64,000 bases of DNA, taken from positions 76,471,469 to 76,535,468 of the forward strand of contig NC_088677.1 in the NCBI RefSeq assembly GCF_950023065.1, given 5' to 3'. Each line of letters starts with the position of its first letter. Position 1 is the stretch's first letter. Positions 20,701 through 31,969 of the stretch are shown one piece after another. A model generated the notes under the pieces. That model saw only the letters and a program-made list of their open reading frames with translations. It had not been told where the DNA came from and ran no database searches. The position numbers and the translations under genes were made by a program. This DNA is from Planococcus citri. Lineage: Eukaryota; Arthropoda; Insecta; Hemiptera; Pseudococcidae.

Positions 20701-21828
20701 GCGTAACCGTACGACTGACTTGGCAAAGGATTACGTCTTCTTCGAAGCTCCACGTGGTGTTTTCAACGTAAGTATAACTTGAAAAATTGATCTTATTTTA
20801 TGAACTTGATTCTTTTATTCAATTTAATGATTTTTTTCGTTTCGCTTGCAGTGAATAAATGTATGCGATTTGCTGCCCTTCGACGTGGATTTCATATCTG
20901 GTGATTTTTTCGACGAATGATTGTGTTATCTAAGTTCATCTTGGAAGATTTTGAACTGTAAGTGAATTGCATACGTATCTCTCTCTTTATTTCGGTGTTT
21001 TAATTCGATGGCGAATATTTGAAAATCTCGGTTTAGCCATAAGTTTATGTGATCGAAGATCTTATTTTATATTAATTGGTTACCTATCTATATTATTAAG
21101 AAGAAGAATTGTGAAAATTCCCCAACAATTTTTTAAATACGATTCCTAAAAATGGAATTTTTCCATTACCACAAAAATCCAAATTTCCCCTTCTTTCTTC
21201 TTCGAATACTTCAACGAGTCGTAATGAAGAGTATGTATAATTGTATATGTATTGTTCTAGTTAATGCTCTGATTTGAGCTGGCGAAGTGATAATTATTTC
21301 ATTTTTAAGACTTTGCAATCTGTAGGTGAGTGTTGTTTTTGTTTGAAAAGCATCGAGTCAACCAAATCTCTTGAACTTGGTCTTAAATGAAAGGGCAGCC
21401 TCATAGCTCTTTATCAAGTGTATGCACGTATTCGGTAATACACGATGATTTACGATATCTTTGTGCTTCCTCGTGTAATGTACAAAAAGTGCGCCATAAA
21501 TTGCATTACTTGCGCATTAATAATTGAAAAATTACTACTTATCCTAAATAAGTACAAGCAGTACAAAAATGTTGCAGCGAGAGCTGTAATATTGAATAAC
21601 GACGAAAGCATCAATAGTATTTTATTAGTTTATATTCTATGAGCCAAAAATTGTTCAAAAAAATTTTTGGTCTGTTTGGCTATTCGTTCAACGGGGTATT
21701 GAAATTTTAATATAAATTATATCAATAAAATGTCAACTAATTTAAATAATATTTATTGAATTAATATAAAAAATAAAATTTTAAAGAAATTAATCATGTA
21801 ACAAATTTTAAAAATGGAAAAAACTCAC
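20701..21828. other. fused 3' UTR and following intergenic DNA
   Basis: Immediately after the fused stop there are donor-like (20768) and acceptor-like (20845-20850) sites, then AATAAATG at about 20852. That suggests the fused transcript ends here or contains a 3' UTR intron. From about 21150 on it is AT-rich without recognisable coding sequence. Short frames at 20967 and 21445 have no protein-like character. Confidence 0.45.
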
Positions 21829-21963
21829 TGTCGTTGGTGTGCTAATAATTCACGCCTTGCGCTGTCTCTAGCCTTTATTCTTTCTTCTATCTCCTTCCTC
21901 CTTTTTTCTTCGTCTCGTCTTCGTTTTTGTTCTTCTTCCCTTTTTCTTTTATCGTCGGCTTCC
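21829..21963 (-). CDS. Isolated charged coiled-coil exon, gene unknown
   Basis: This is a 135-bp exon candidate on the minus strand. It is preceded by a good acceptor (tttcttattttag) and followed by a consensus donor (ACA|GTGAGT). It encodes about 45 residues dominated by Arg, Glu and Lys (ADDKRKREEEQKRRRDEE ... EERIKARDSARRELLAH). This is typical of a long charged single helix or coiled coil in cytoskeletal or RNA-binding proteins. If the donor is not used, a TGA follows directly and it would be a terminal exon. No partner exon could be found on either side, so it is either one exon of a gene with long introns or a stranded remnant. Confidence 0.45.
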
Positions 21964-24378
21964 CTAAAATAAGAAATTAATATTATTGAAATTTTATGTC
22001 AATAATGGTACCATTGGTTCATCGTAGTGGGCTTACAGACCCCTCCATGGATCTTGGATGATTCTTCTTCTTAATTTAGTGGATTTTTCATACCAGAAGA
22101 TCTCAAATACTACAGACACATTTATGTGTACCTCGTAATAACATCCACCATCTCCACAGTTTTCTGCAATATTGATTATTTTAATCAGATGCAAAAAAAA
22201 CATGAATAATTGTCAAAATATAAGTGGCAACCATTGAAGAGGTACCTACTTTTTTTCACTGTGTCCCACCTCCACCAGTGACTTCCGATTATTCAAAGTC
22301 ACACACAGTGTAAGCTAGCTGGTATAAAAAAAAAACATATGTCATGACTGTAGTGGCGGAGATTTTAAAAGTGGTTTCTGTGCTGACAAGTAGTATAGCT
22401 GTGTAGTGAACTTGTTCTATAGGAGTAAGAGAGATATCAATGCCAAACAACAAAAACCATTGATGACAAAACCCCCTATAAATATAAAAAAATTGTTGAA
22501 TAATGATAATAAAAATTTTAATACTTACCTAGTAATAAATGATATTGTGAACTCAACTCACAATACCTATGCAAATCTTTTTTAAAAATGCAACCAGGAC
22601 TTTCTCGGTTTTGTACCCGTCGTTGAGCGCAGATTCCTCCGAAAATTGAGGTAACTCATAGAACCACATAGGAACGCCGTCTTGAACGATGTTATAGTAT
22701 CTCTGATGGTGAAAAGAACTCCTTTGCATAGTTTATGAGTATAGGCCCCAAACTTTTTTTAGCCTGAAAAATTCATAGAAACTCCTGTGATGAATTTTTT
22801 TGTCACTTCCCACTGAATATGTAAGACTGAAATACCTGCATGATGAAATGAAAAATTTGATAGTAAGTTGGAACCCTTATCCATTAGTGCCACTTTTGTA
22901 TTCAGACAGCCACAGGTGACGTTTCTCCTAGCATTTTTCTGTTTAGTATTTTTTGTTCCTTTTCTTTTCTCAGATGAACAAGAAGTATCTCTTTTCTTCC
23001 GTCCACTTCTTTGAGGTAGGTTTCTAAGAGATGAACATGCTATAAGCTGTTTATAGGTAATTTCACTAAATAAAGCCACAGGTGTTTTGAAACATTTTAC
23101 ATATAAGTACATGGATAATTAAAAATAACATGATTAATAAACTTCTCATTTACATGTACGTACCCAAAAGTTCTATTCAAAGTGAGAGATTATAACTTGT
23201 ACTTAAAAGTAAAAAATGTTTATTAAAGCAATGCACACAAATGCATATTTGCACTTCTAATTAATCAAACTTATCTATTGTTTACATAATGTAAATCTAT
23301 ATAGTCGTACTTCATGTTATTTGCCAGAGTTGCCACATTTTCTTTACAGTAAGCTGTTCATTTAAACAATTGTACTTTTGAGATATTTAATGAGTTTGTT
23401 TGGACGTACTCTCCATCTAGTACTTGTTTGTCTAGCAAAACAAACTATTTCCTGAACAATTGGGATATTAATATTTACTTCATAATAACAGCCTTCTTGG
23501 CATTTTTCTTCTAAATGATAGTGTGTCAGCATATGGCTTGTTAAAACAAAAAAACAAAAAAAAAAGTTGAACAACATTAAAATTCAGTCACTCATCTTTT
23601 GATTTCTTTACAGAATATTAATAAATGATGTATTAACATAATTCTGAAATATTTTCTTGGACATACTCGTGACTTGGCATGCTGAATTCCTGCATCTTAA
23701 TCGAAGCCCCCCCCGTGCATAACGGGTCCATGGACTGTAAATCCAAACCCTTGAAACAGGTACCGATGTCCCCTATGACTATCCACGATGATAACCTCCT
23801 GATTGTTATCTGTCATCTGAAACGAAATAAAGGTTGGGAATGCATTTTTTGGACCAAGAAAAGATCATAAATTGAATGTTCTGTTAAGTTCCTCCAAGTC
23901 AAAATAAATAAAAATTAGTAAAATTTTAAATAAAATTTAATCATGCAATTTTAGACATAAAAGACAAATAAAATTTTAAAATAATACATGCATAAATAAT
24001 TAAATTAACTTACACCAACATCGGGTTCATTTTAATAAAATGAATAAAAGATGAATGAAAAAATTAGAATTGAAAAATCGGCAGTTGGAATGATGGTGTA
24101 ATTGGAGATATCGAATTTGCACGGTGGCTTCTCACAAAATTGAGATAAACTTGAAATATCAGTTTTCGCGAATTGAATAAAATATTTCGACTCGATAATA
24201 TTGAAATATTATTGTTTTCAAATTTTCAATATTTAAACAACGGACAAAATAATTGAACTCAGTGAAAATTGAACTAGGTTTCGATTTCTATGTAAAAACT
24301 CAAATTTCTGCAACTTGAAAATTATGCTTCGACAGTAAGAACTTCATCGATGTCAATTTTAGTTATTTATGTACATAC
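21964..24378. other. Unassigned repeat-rich DNA with degraded minus-strand exons
   Basis: Nothing here can be named. One minus-strand frame (23112-22759, 117 aa) has a Lys/Arg-rich middle (QRSGRKKRD, EKRKGTKNTKQKNARR) and a start sharing KTP(V/I)ALFSEI.YK.L.AC with a fragment at 56061-55870. The two are therefore copies of one repeat family. A second frame (23577-23362) has no recognisable features. A C-run occurs at about 23706. The rest is AT-rich. Confidence 0.4.
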
Positions 24379-24490
24379 CTAGGCAAGCCTGGATGCTTGC
24401 GGAGCATGTGATTATTGTAGTTGCTCTTGTTTCCAAAGAACTCGTTGGAGCAGTACTTGCACCTATCAGGCCCCACACCTCCATGTTTCA
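24379..24490 (-). CDS. C2H2/BED-type zinc-finger exon
   Basis: This is a 112-bp exon with a strong pyrimidine-rich acceptor (ttctttccctgtttttgtcaag) and a donor AG|GTATGT. It encodes KHGGVGPDRCKYCSNEFFG followed by a NYNNHMLRKHPGLPR end. The cysteines and histidines are spaced C-x2-C-x12-H-x4-H, as in BED and C2H2 fingers of hAT-type transposases and their domesticated relatives. It lies downstream of another exon (24990-24911) that ends a similar finger, so the two may belong to one minus-strand gene. No transposase core was found with it. Confidence 0.55.
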
Positions 24491-24743
24491 CTTGACAAAA
24501 ACAGGGAAAGAACTGGACACAATTTTAGTGGTTTCGGGGGTTTATATTCAGAAAGGATCGCAAAATGGCGAAAAATCGCGGTGCCAGCTTGTCAGAGGGT
24601 GATTTCATATTTTAGCTATTGATTTTATCATTTTTTACTAAAAATTTACAAGGGTTTTACATTTGGTGGCCCGCTTAACAAACAATTACAAGTAGGTAAG
24701 TACCTAATAAAAATAAAATTTACCAATATGCACTCTAATAATT

Positions 24744-24831
24744 AGGTACCTACAGGGTGCCCAGAATTTTTAATGAAAAACTTTCTTTAGGGTACCAGAT
24801 ATTTCTGGGCACCCTGTAGGTACCTGGTACC
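24744..24831. repeat. Small inverted repeat with CAGGGTGCCCAGAA ends
   Basis: AGGTACCTACAGGGTGCCCA on the left is mirrored by TGGGCACCCTGTAGGTACCT on the right around a core of about 40 bp. It looks like a deletion derivative of a transposon with CAGGGTGCC termini, or a very short foldback. The palindrome continues into the flanking AGGTACCT, so a target duplication cannot be read separately. Confidence 0.7.
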
Positions 24832-24910
24832 TCTACCTACCTACGTATTTCAAATTTAAAATATTAGATCAAAAGTTTTGTTGTTGGTAGTAAATCTGAA
24901 CGATACTTAC

Positions 24911-24990
24911 CATCGTATGTTGTTTCCTTGTCATCCATTTCTGCCACGCTTTCTTGCCTAAAAGCCTCAGGATGTCTGTGCCAATATTTC
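24911..24990 (-). CDS. Exon ending a zinc-finger-like segment
   Basis: This 80-bp exon has acceptor atgttag and donor ATG|GTAAGT. It encodes KYWHRHPEAFRQE followed by SVAEMDDKETTYD. The H-x-H-PEAF tail resembles the H..RKHPG tail of the finger encoded 420 bp downstream at 24490-24379, so both could be exons of a multi-finger protein. The matching cysteine half was not found upstream. Confidence 0.4.
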
Positions 24991-25207
24991 CTAACATTGA
25001 AGAAATAGAAGTAACAATAATTTCTGTTATCATAGACATAGTTATCACAGAACATAGATTTCTGAAAAATGGAATAACATTACAATAGGTAGGTAGTACC
25101 TACACCTATATGTAAACAATTTAAAGAAAAAAAATCTCAACATAAGTATGTATACAAAGGAAGAGGGAAATTTTGTAAGATTGCTAGGTAACATACCTTT
25201 ATTGTCC

Positions 25208-25518
25208 ATTGTCTTAGTGACTTATACCCATCCTTTTGAAGAAGTTTTCATATAAAAATGAATTGAAACGGTGTACTTTTGGATATTGTGTTATCAAATT
25301 CATATATGCGTTGATGACCTGAAACCAAGACAAAAATACAAGAAAAATTACGTGATAAAAGGATGAAAATTAAAAAACCGCTTTCTGTATAGAAAAACGC
25401 GCTTCGGTATTTAACAATGCCTCCTCTTGCAAAGTATCGATATCATTAATTCTGACACAAGTGTCTCTGATTTTTGCGAGCGGTATTTTCCCAACTTGAG
25501 GATCTGATCAATAGCATC
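25208..25518 (-). pseudogene. Ulp1/SENP-type cysteine protease fragment, copy 1 (frameshifted)
   Basis: This contains two exon-like blocks matching copy 2 at 30052-29714. One begins DAIDQILKLGK, and the other reads NAYMNLITQYPKV..FNSF. Compared with copy 2, a single base is missing just after LKLGK, so the first block is frameshifted. The third exon carrying the His/Asp catalytic segment is not present next to it. The second block retains the YMNL...(Y/F)NS(F/Y)LY pattern typical of the front half of Ulp1 (C48) protease domains. Most likely a dead copy of a transposon-encoded gene. Confidence 0.6.
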
Positions 25519-25909
25519 CTAGGTAAATACATAAAAACAGAAATCATTTAATTGTTATGTGCTTGTTCCGCCAATTTGATCATCATCTTTTCTTTAGCCT
25601 CTGTGTGATGAGAAAGATCATGAAATATACTGTCATAGTCAGTGTTGTCATCTTTCATGTCATCATTTTCAATGGTATCATCTGCAGTGTTACCATCTCC
25701 AATGTCATCATCACTTGCATCAGGCCTTCTGCTAGGATCTTCAATGTAAGAAGATTTCTCCTATAACATTGCTTTACCATATCAACTTGGTTTTTGTGAC
25801 ATAGATTACACATTTTGATACTAATCGCTTGCCATACTAAAAACCTCAAACATTTTAGAACTACTTACTGTGATGAATTAAATACATTTATGTATGAATA
25901 TTAAAAAAC

Positions 25910-26275
25910 ATGGAAAACAAAGCTTACAATATTGATAAAATTATATTTTATAAAAAAATAAAAATACAATCTAATTCAATTGAGTGTGCTACAGTTATTT
26001 TGGATGATTATGATAATGAAGGCACCCATTGGTGTGCTTACCATAAGCAAAGAAATATAATCATATGGCATGATCCAATTGGAAATGTACACCCCCCCCC
26101 CTTGGATGTGCTACATTATATTTTTAAAAATAACAAAGTCATTTATAACCACAAGGCAACTCAGAGATTGAATTCTGTAAATTGTGGACACTAGTGTTTA
26201 AAATTTTTAATAAAATTAGATATTAGCAAGAATGAACTGCCCATGATTATCAATCAATTCACCTTATCATTTTAA
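25910..26275 (+). pseudogene. Adenain/Polinton-like cysteine protease, interrupted by a stop
   Basis: This is a 122-codon frame with one internal TAG at 26192-26194. The histidine motif (EGTHWCAY), an aspartate motif (IWHDPIGN) and the cysteine motif (NSVNCGH) occur in the order of adenovirus-protease/C48-fold enzymes. The stop falls just after CGH, inside the helix carrying the catalytic Cys, and the frame then continues with CLKFLIKLDISK to a second stop. Such proteases are encoded by Polinton/Maverick elements and related virus-like elements, where they mature capsid proteins. No capsid, pPolB or integrase was seen nearby, so this is a stranded remnant. The second copy at 35997-36131 has the same stop. 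Confidence 0.65.
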
Positions 26276-26388
26276 TTGATACATATTATGTACTTCTTCT
26301 TGAAATTGTTGTAATGCATAAACCAATAAATGCGATGGAATTAAATGAGATTTAAAAAAAAATCATTTTATCTATCATGGAAACACAA

Positions 26389-26393
26389 ATTAA
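26389..26393. repeat. Left 5-bp target-site duplication ATTAA
   Basis: ATTAA here and at 27759-27763 flank the CAGGGTGTCTAAC element. In copy 2 of the surrounding duplication the same place reads cacaaATTAAaatatt, with a single ATTAA. Confidence 0.85.
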
Positions 26394-27758
26394 CAGGGTG
26401 TCTAACAGGTACTGCAGGTACTGCAAGTACTGTAAAAGTACTGCATTGAAATCCTCGGTACTGCAAGTACTGCAAAGTACTGCATTTTGCCTGAAAAGTA
26501 CTGTATTTTTTCTCAAAATCATTGATTTAAAATTTTTTTAAAAACCTCAAAATGAATTAATTGATCAAAATTTTAAAAAAAATGTTCATTTTGTACCTCA
26601 AAAGATGCAGGGTGTCCACAAGCCTGGAAAACCTGGAAAAGTCAGGGAATTTCGTAATTTTCACGCAAAATTCCTGGAATCTTGAAAAAACAATCAATTG
26701 CAAATTTCAGATAAGGACCTGTTATGAAAGGAAAACATTATTTTTTAATTCTCGAACCACAAATTTTCAAAAGCTTTTGCCCTCGCTTCGCTCGGGCTTG
26801 TTTTCTTTTCTTTTTGAAGAACCAGATGAACATTTCTAGATGATAAAAATCAAAGTTTTAAAGCCAAAAAATGAACTCACGAAAAAAAACATCGTTTTTA
26901 TGCAACTCGAAATACAAATTTACAAGAGCTTTCGCACTCACTTGGGCCTGTTCTGTTTTCTTTTTCAAAATCAACTTCCTTTAAAAAAGCATTATTCAAA
27001 TTCTAAAATTTTAAAAGCCAAAAAAAACCTACTCGTTCTCACATAAAAAAAAACTTCTTTCGAAATGCAATCTTTTTTTTTCAAAAGTAGTTAACTTTCT
27101 TCAAAAAAACATCATTCCAATATTAAAATTTGAAAAGTCAAAAAATAAACTCTTCTCATTTAAAAAAAAAACTCGTTTTTAAGCATCTAGAAATGAAAAT
27201 TTTCAAAAGTTCTCGCTTCGCTCGGACCAATTTGTTTCTCAATTTTAAGATGAACAAATTTCACATTTTGATGCCTCCAAAAAACTATAAAAGAAAAGAA
27301 ACATTTTCAAAAGTTATTATGAATATTGTAATCAATTGGCCAAACTTGATGCATGTTTTATTCATTCATTCATTTATTTATTTTTAATTAAAAAAGTTAA
27401 TAATCAAAGTTGAGCTGTTTTTTATATCCGAAGAAGTATCCAGTTCGAAGAGAAGCTTATAAAAAAAATACACCCCCCCAAAAAAAAAATTTCTTCAACC
27501 AAAAGTATGCGGTAAGCATAGAAAATTGAAAAAATTGGTCTGGAAAACCTGGAAAAGCCTTCCAGGGAAAATCATTTCCAGAAATTGTTTCGATTGAAAT
27601 ATTTATAATTTTATCGACAAATTCCAACTGGTTCAAAAATATAATTTTTTTCTTGGGGGGGGGGGTCTGTGTAAGCTGGATAAAAAAAAATATGAGGTAC
27701 TGCAAAAGGTACTGTAAAAGTACTGCATTTCTTCGGAGAAATTTTGTTAGACACCCTG
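26394..27758. mobile_element. 1365-bp DNA transposon with CAGGGTGTCTAAC termini and 5-bp TSD
   Basis: It starts CAGGGTGTCTAAC and ends GTTAGACACCCTG, giving perfect 13-bp terminal inverted repeats. Next to each end is a cluster of 'ggtactgcaagtactg' direct repeats (26408-26505 and 27697-27727), which look like sub-terminal transposase-binding repeats. A second motif, 'cctggaaaacctggaaaagtcaggg', occurs at 26620-26645 and, in part, at 27540-27560; it may mark an older element nested inside. The phrase 'gccctcgcttcgctcgggc' or variants occurs at about 26780 and 27213. It has no intact transposase; the short frames at 26561-27387 are low-complexity. A non-autonomous element of uncertain superfamily. 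Confidence 0.88.
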
Positions 27759-28359
27759 ATTAAAATATTACCAACCATACAAAATTTGAAAATGTCCAAC
27801 TTATTTTTATTAAGTAGTATTTAATGTTCTTCATTATTTAACACAAAAAAAATGGATGTTTCAATTCATAGTGAGATCAATAATGCTGCCTTCTGGGGTT
27901 TCCACATTTTCACTGTCATCTCATTTCACCTTTACCAAATCCATGGGCTCATCTTGATTTTCATTATTAATGTGAACTTCTTGCTGTGTAAAAAAAAAAA
28001 AACGTTAAAAAATCTCAAAAAAGTTAAAAAATACTAAAAAATCATTATGAAACATAAATGAGTGGGTCTAGGTAGGTAAATAAAAAAACTCACTTTGATA
28101 AAGATCTTTTTTATCATCCTCTTGTTTGGTTTCATTTTGTTGTTCCCTTGTGTTTACTGTCCATCATCTCCTCCCAAAAATACTGTATATGTTGCTCTAG
28201 TCCACTATCACTGCCATCTTCTGTAAAAAAAAAAAAAAAAATGAAAATACATATAGTTGATAAAATTCACCATTCAAATTAACATACCTTAGTAAGTATT
28301 TGACAAATAAATAAGTATTTAAATATTTTTTTAAAAAATGAAAAAAAAAATTAACTCAC

Positions 28360-28953
28360 CAATCATATCACGTGTCAGATTGCTAAAAGTGTCTTCTAAT
28401 GTGGACTCCATGGTCCATGGTATTTGATCTCAAGGTTTCATTTCTTGAAATTTGGAAATCAAATAATCCAACTCTATATGATATTTCTGCCTACAAGTGT
28501 TTATCATTTACACCTACTCACTCACCAGCATTGCTAATTTATTTGTAGCAGTTGATATTTTATCATTCATTTTCTTGAAATAGCTTCCTATTTCAATGTT
28601 TTGTTTTCTTCTAACATCAATATCCAGATAATTCAACTTCTGTTCTGACCAGCTCGTGTTATGACCCTGGTATAATGTCAAATTTGTTTTCATATTGAAA
28701 TTGAATAGAATGGGATCTGGAGCAACAATTTGACCATTAAAATATCCGAATCAAATAATTTTGTTAAATAATTATTAAAAATATTTTCAATACTGGTTCT
28801 TACCGGCCATGTTGATTTAAAAAAATTAAATTTGCATAAAAACTGGCGAAGAGCTCGAGTACCTATTCCACTGTGAGGTATACCAAACACTGATGAAAAC
28901 GATTGAAAAGCAGAGCATTTTGAACCCACAAAATTGCCATTCACATTCACCAA
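28360..28953 (-). pseudogene. Spliced gene of unknown function, copy 1
   Basis: This matches the copy at 37403-36830 exon for exon. The first exon opens MVNVNGNFVGSKCSAFQSF. The second contains QIVAPDPIL and a Lys-rich segment ending STATNKLAML before a GTGAGT donor. A third contains LDYLISKFQEMKP and a TGA. A further exon block near 28221-28100 (EDGSDSGLEQ...) is frameshifted here by one extra G compared with copy 2. I recognise no domain. Confidence 0.5.
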
Positions 28954-29300
28954 GAATTATCAGTTATTCACCTTTCACATACCTAATCATAATAGTAGGG
29001 TACCTTATGAAATGAAACACCTAAATAAAAATGCAATAAAAGATTAATTCTGTAAATTGGATCGAATGATTGCTTAACTACCTACATACATTAATGTAAA
29101 AAAAATTGTATAAATAAAACCCAAAAACAAGAAAAAAAACACTACTATTTGATTTGTTATACGTATGAACTTATTTTGTGTAATAAGTTACCTTTAAACA
29201 GTATTATATCTACTTTGTGTTTGTGGTGTTTTTTTTAAAAGTTCACTTGCATCAGGCCCTCTGCTGGGATCTTCAATGTAAGAAGATTTCTCCTATAACA

Positions 29301-30052
29301 TGGTGACCCTAAACTATCATTATAAAGGATACACTTTTCTTCAATTTTTATTTCTATCAAACACCAGTGTTTGTTTTCCTTCAAATGAATAGGAATTATC
29401 AAGGTGTCAAAACCAAATATATCTGTCTGAAATGCGAGCAAAAATTGCATTTAAAATTGACAATAAAATAATGCGAGCAAAAATTGCATTTAAAATTGAC
29501 AATAAAATAAAACCTCAGGATATATATAACAAATAACAAACAATTGGTAAGTACCTAACAAAAATAAAATTTACCAACATGCACTCGAATAATTAGGTAC
29601 CTACCAGCTACCTATATGTAAACAATTTAAAGAAAAAAGTCTTAACATTTGTATACAGAGAATGAGAGAAAGAGGGAAAGAGGGAAATTTTGTAAGATTG
29701 CTGGGTAACATACCTTGTTCTTCCATAGTCTTAGTGACTTATACCCATCCTTTTGAAGAAGCGTTTTATATAAATATGAATTGAAGCAGTATACTTTTGG
29801 ATATTGTGTTGTTATCAAATTCATATATGAGTTGATGACAATGATGACCTGAAACCAAGACAACAATACAAAAAAAATTACGCGATTAATGATGAAAATG
29901 AAAAAACATCTTTCTGTGTAGAAAAACACACTTCGGTACATATTTAACAATCCCTCCTCTTGCAAAGTATCGATATCGTTAATTCTGACACAAGTGTCTC
30001 CGATTTTTGCGAGTGGTACTTTTCCCAACTTGAGGATCTGATCAATAGCATC
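29301..30052 (-). CDS. Ulp1/SENP (C48)-type protease, copy 2 (three exons, C-terminus missing)
   Basis: Three exon blocks: about 30052-29908 (DAIDQILKLGKVPLAKIGD ... LNMYRSVFFYTE), 29848-29714 (VIIVINSYMNLI ... KDGYKSLRLWKNK) and 29426-29301. The last has the sequence FGFDTLIIPIHL, then NKHWCLIEI with the catalytic His, then YNDSLG with the catalytic Asp. The order VINSYMNLL...FNS..Y..L...GY..LR.W, then IPIH...HW, then YDSL is the signature of Ulp1/SENP cysteine proteases, common in arthropod and plant DNA transposons. The following Gln and Cys motifs are not found, so the enzyme is incomplete. Of the three copies in this window it has the best preserved frames, although the donor of the first block is damaged (AAAGATGTTT where other copies have AAAG.GGTTT). 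Confidence 0.7.
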
Positions 30053-31560
30053 CTAGTCAAATACAATATTAAAAGCACACAAATTGCAAAAAAAAGTACA
30101 AAAAATATATAGAGAAAATATTTTCAAAAAAATATACAAAACAAAATTGAAATCATAATAACAAAAAACAAAAAAATTTAAAATTTACTTTAGAATAAAA
30201 ATATAAACTTATGTAGCATACAAAAACTCCTTAAATTTGTAGTCGTTGAAAACGCCATGTCAAATCATTTTTATACATACCTACACAAATATACGTGTGA
30301 ATGAAACTTACTAAAATCTTTGTTTCATTGGACAACCATGATTGATATTCTTTCCATTTATGAAAATATTTTTTTTAGACACTGAGGCTTACATTTTTTT
30401 CATTAGGATACCTAACAAACCCCACTACATATTATGAAACAAAATCATTTCAAATGAAGTGTCCTACCTGAAAATTTACTTCTCCATATTATTTGCAAGG
30501 TATTTATTGCATGTATAGCAGATGTTGAATCGTTTACCCTTTTGAAGAACACTGTATGCCATGGTGCGTTGTTAATTAATGGCTGTCTTGCTCACTTTTG
30601 GTGAGTTCCTGGAAATTATTTCTATCACAAACCAAATAAACGTGAATGTTAGTGACGAATAAAAGACAAGTAAGTAGAACTTGATAAGTTTTATTATTGT
30701 ATGTACCTGTGTGTAACTGCAATTTTTTTATCGATTATACAGTTGCAGTTTAATGTGCAACAAGCCGCCACTGATTCAATATCTTTGTCATTGTTTGCGT
30801 ACAGCTTATGAACGTCTTTTCATTCAATTTCATCTAGATCATCGACAGTGGCTGGAATTACGTTTTTTTTTGGCCAAATATTTCTTCTTCTTTTTCAACT
30901 GAACCTCCAAAGCTACCTCGAAATCAACCCATTCTTCAACTATAATTTCTTCTTGTACTTCTTCAATCGTTTGTTCTTGCTTTTCTTCATCCTAATTAAT
31001 CATTATTTGACGGAATAATAATTCAAAGTCGAAAAGAAAAGAAATTGAAAAAAAAGAAATTTGATGCAAATTTTTATCAGTACATACTTCCGTATTATTT
31101 AAGAAATGCTGCAATATTGCAGCATATTCTTCTTCAAACTTTTCTGGCTCATTCATTCTTCAATTTAAAATCAAAATTAATTAAAAAAATTCCATAAAAC
31201 GTAAAAAAATTGATAAAACGGATACGTTCACAGTACAATTACGGTACGTTTTAGTTTTTACGCTCTCCTGAACATTTTACGTTTTGGTCGACTGGGGGGT
31301 TTCTTTATGGTAGGTCACAAACCAGAAAAATCTGAAACAAAATATTATAATGATATTGACAGATATATAGGAATTATCAAGGTATCAAAACCAAACATGT
31401 CTACCTGAAATGCAAGCAAAAATTGCATTTAAAATTGGCAATAAAATAAAACCTCTGGATAACAAAATTAAAAATTACCAACATGCACTTGCATAATTAA
31501 GTACCTACCTATATGTAAATGATTTATAGAAAAAAAATCTTAACATACATATATGGAGGA
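30053..31560. other. AT-rich DNA without recognisable genes
   Basis: From 30053 to about 31370 I see no coding sequence I can support. There is an acidic stretch near 30830-31010 on the minus strand (Glu/Asp-rich: cttcttcttttt.., cttctacttcttc..) that could be an exon but has no family features. From 31370 the third copy of the protease-bearing repeat begins. Confidence 0.4.
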
Positions 31561-31599
31561 AAAGGGAAATTTTGTAAGATTGCTAGGTAACATATCTTT

Positions 31600-31933
31600 T
31601 TTGTCCATTGTCTTAAGTGGCTAATACCCATCTTTTTGAAGAAGCTTTTTATATAAAAATGAATTAATAAAACAGTATACTTTTGGATATTGTGTTGTTA
31701 TCAAATTCATTTATGCGTTGATGACCTGAAACTGAGACAAAAATACAAGAAAAATTAGGCGATAAAGTATGAAAATGAAAAAACCTCTTTCTGTATAGAA
31801 AAACGCACTTTGATATTTAACAATCCCTCTTCTTGCAAAGTATCAATATATGTAGTTAATTCTGACACAAGTGTCTCCAATTTTTGCGGGAGGTACTTTT
31901 CCCAACTTGAGGATCTGATCAATAGCATCCTAG
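31600..31933 (-). pseudogene. Ulp1/SENP-type protease fragment, copy 3 (frameshifted)
   Basis: This is the third copy of the repeat seen at 25208-25518 and 29301-30052. The block DAIDQILKLGKVPPAKIGD is in frame, but a 4-bp insertion just after the CVRIN motif shifts the frame. The second block (YMNLITTQYPKV) also survives. The flanking 'aaccaaacatgtctacctgaaatgcaagc' region (about 31390) corresponds to the start of the third exon of copy 2, but the HW/ND segment itself is missing. Confidence 0.6.
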
Positions 31934-31969
31934 GTAAGTACATAAAAACAGAAATCATTTAATCTTTAT

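Larger units (their letters stand above)
26063..29170. repeat. Segmental duplication A, copy 1 (carries a 1.37-kb insertion)
   Basis: Nearly identical to 35997-37870. Shared blocks include the protease tail, the 'aaatggatrtttcaatt' segment, the spliced unknown gene and the closing 'ataaaacccaa' block. Differences are the 1365-bp element at 26394-27758 present only here, about 130 bp just before it missing from copy 2, and about 250 bp present only in copy 2 (about 37544-37795). Confidence 0.85.

Noticed and set aside
20967..21642. Short frames downstream of fused
   Set aside because: 60-65 aa, hydrophobic A/T-derived strings in a probable UTR and intergenic region with no supporting features.
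23679..23870. 63-aa plus-strand frame with PPVHNGS
   Set aside because: A C-run creates the prolines; there is no homologous copy or splice context to support coding.
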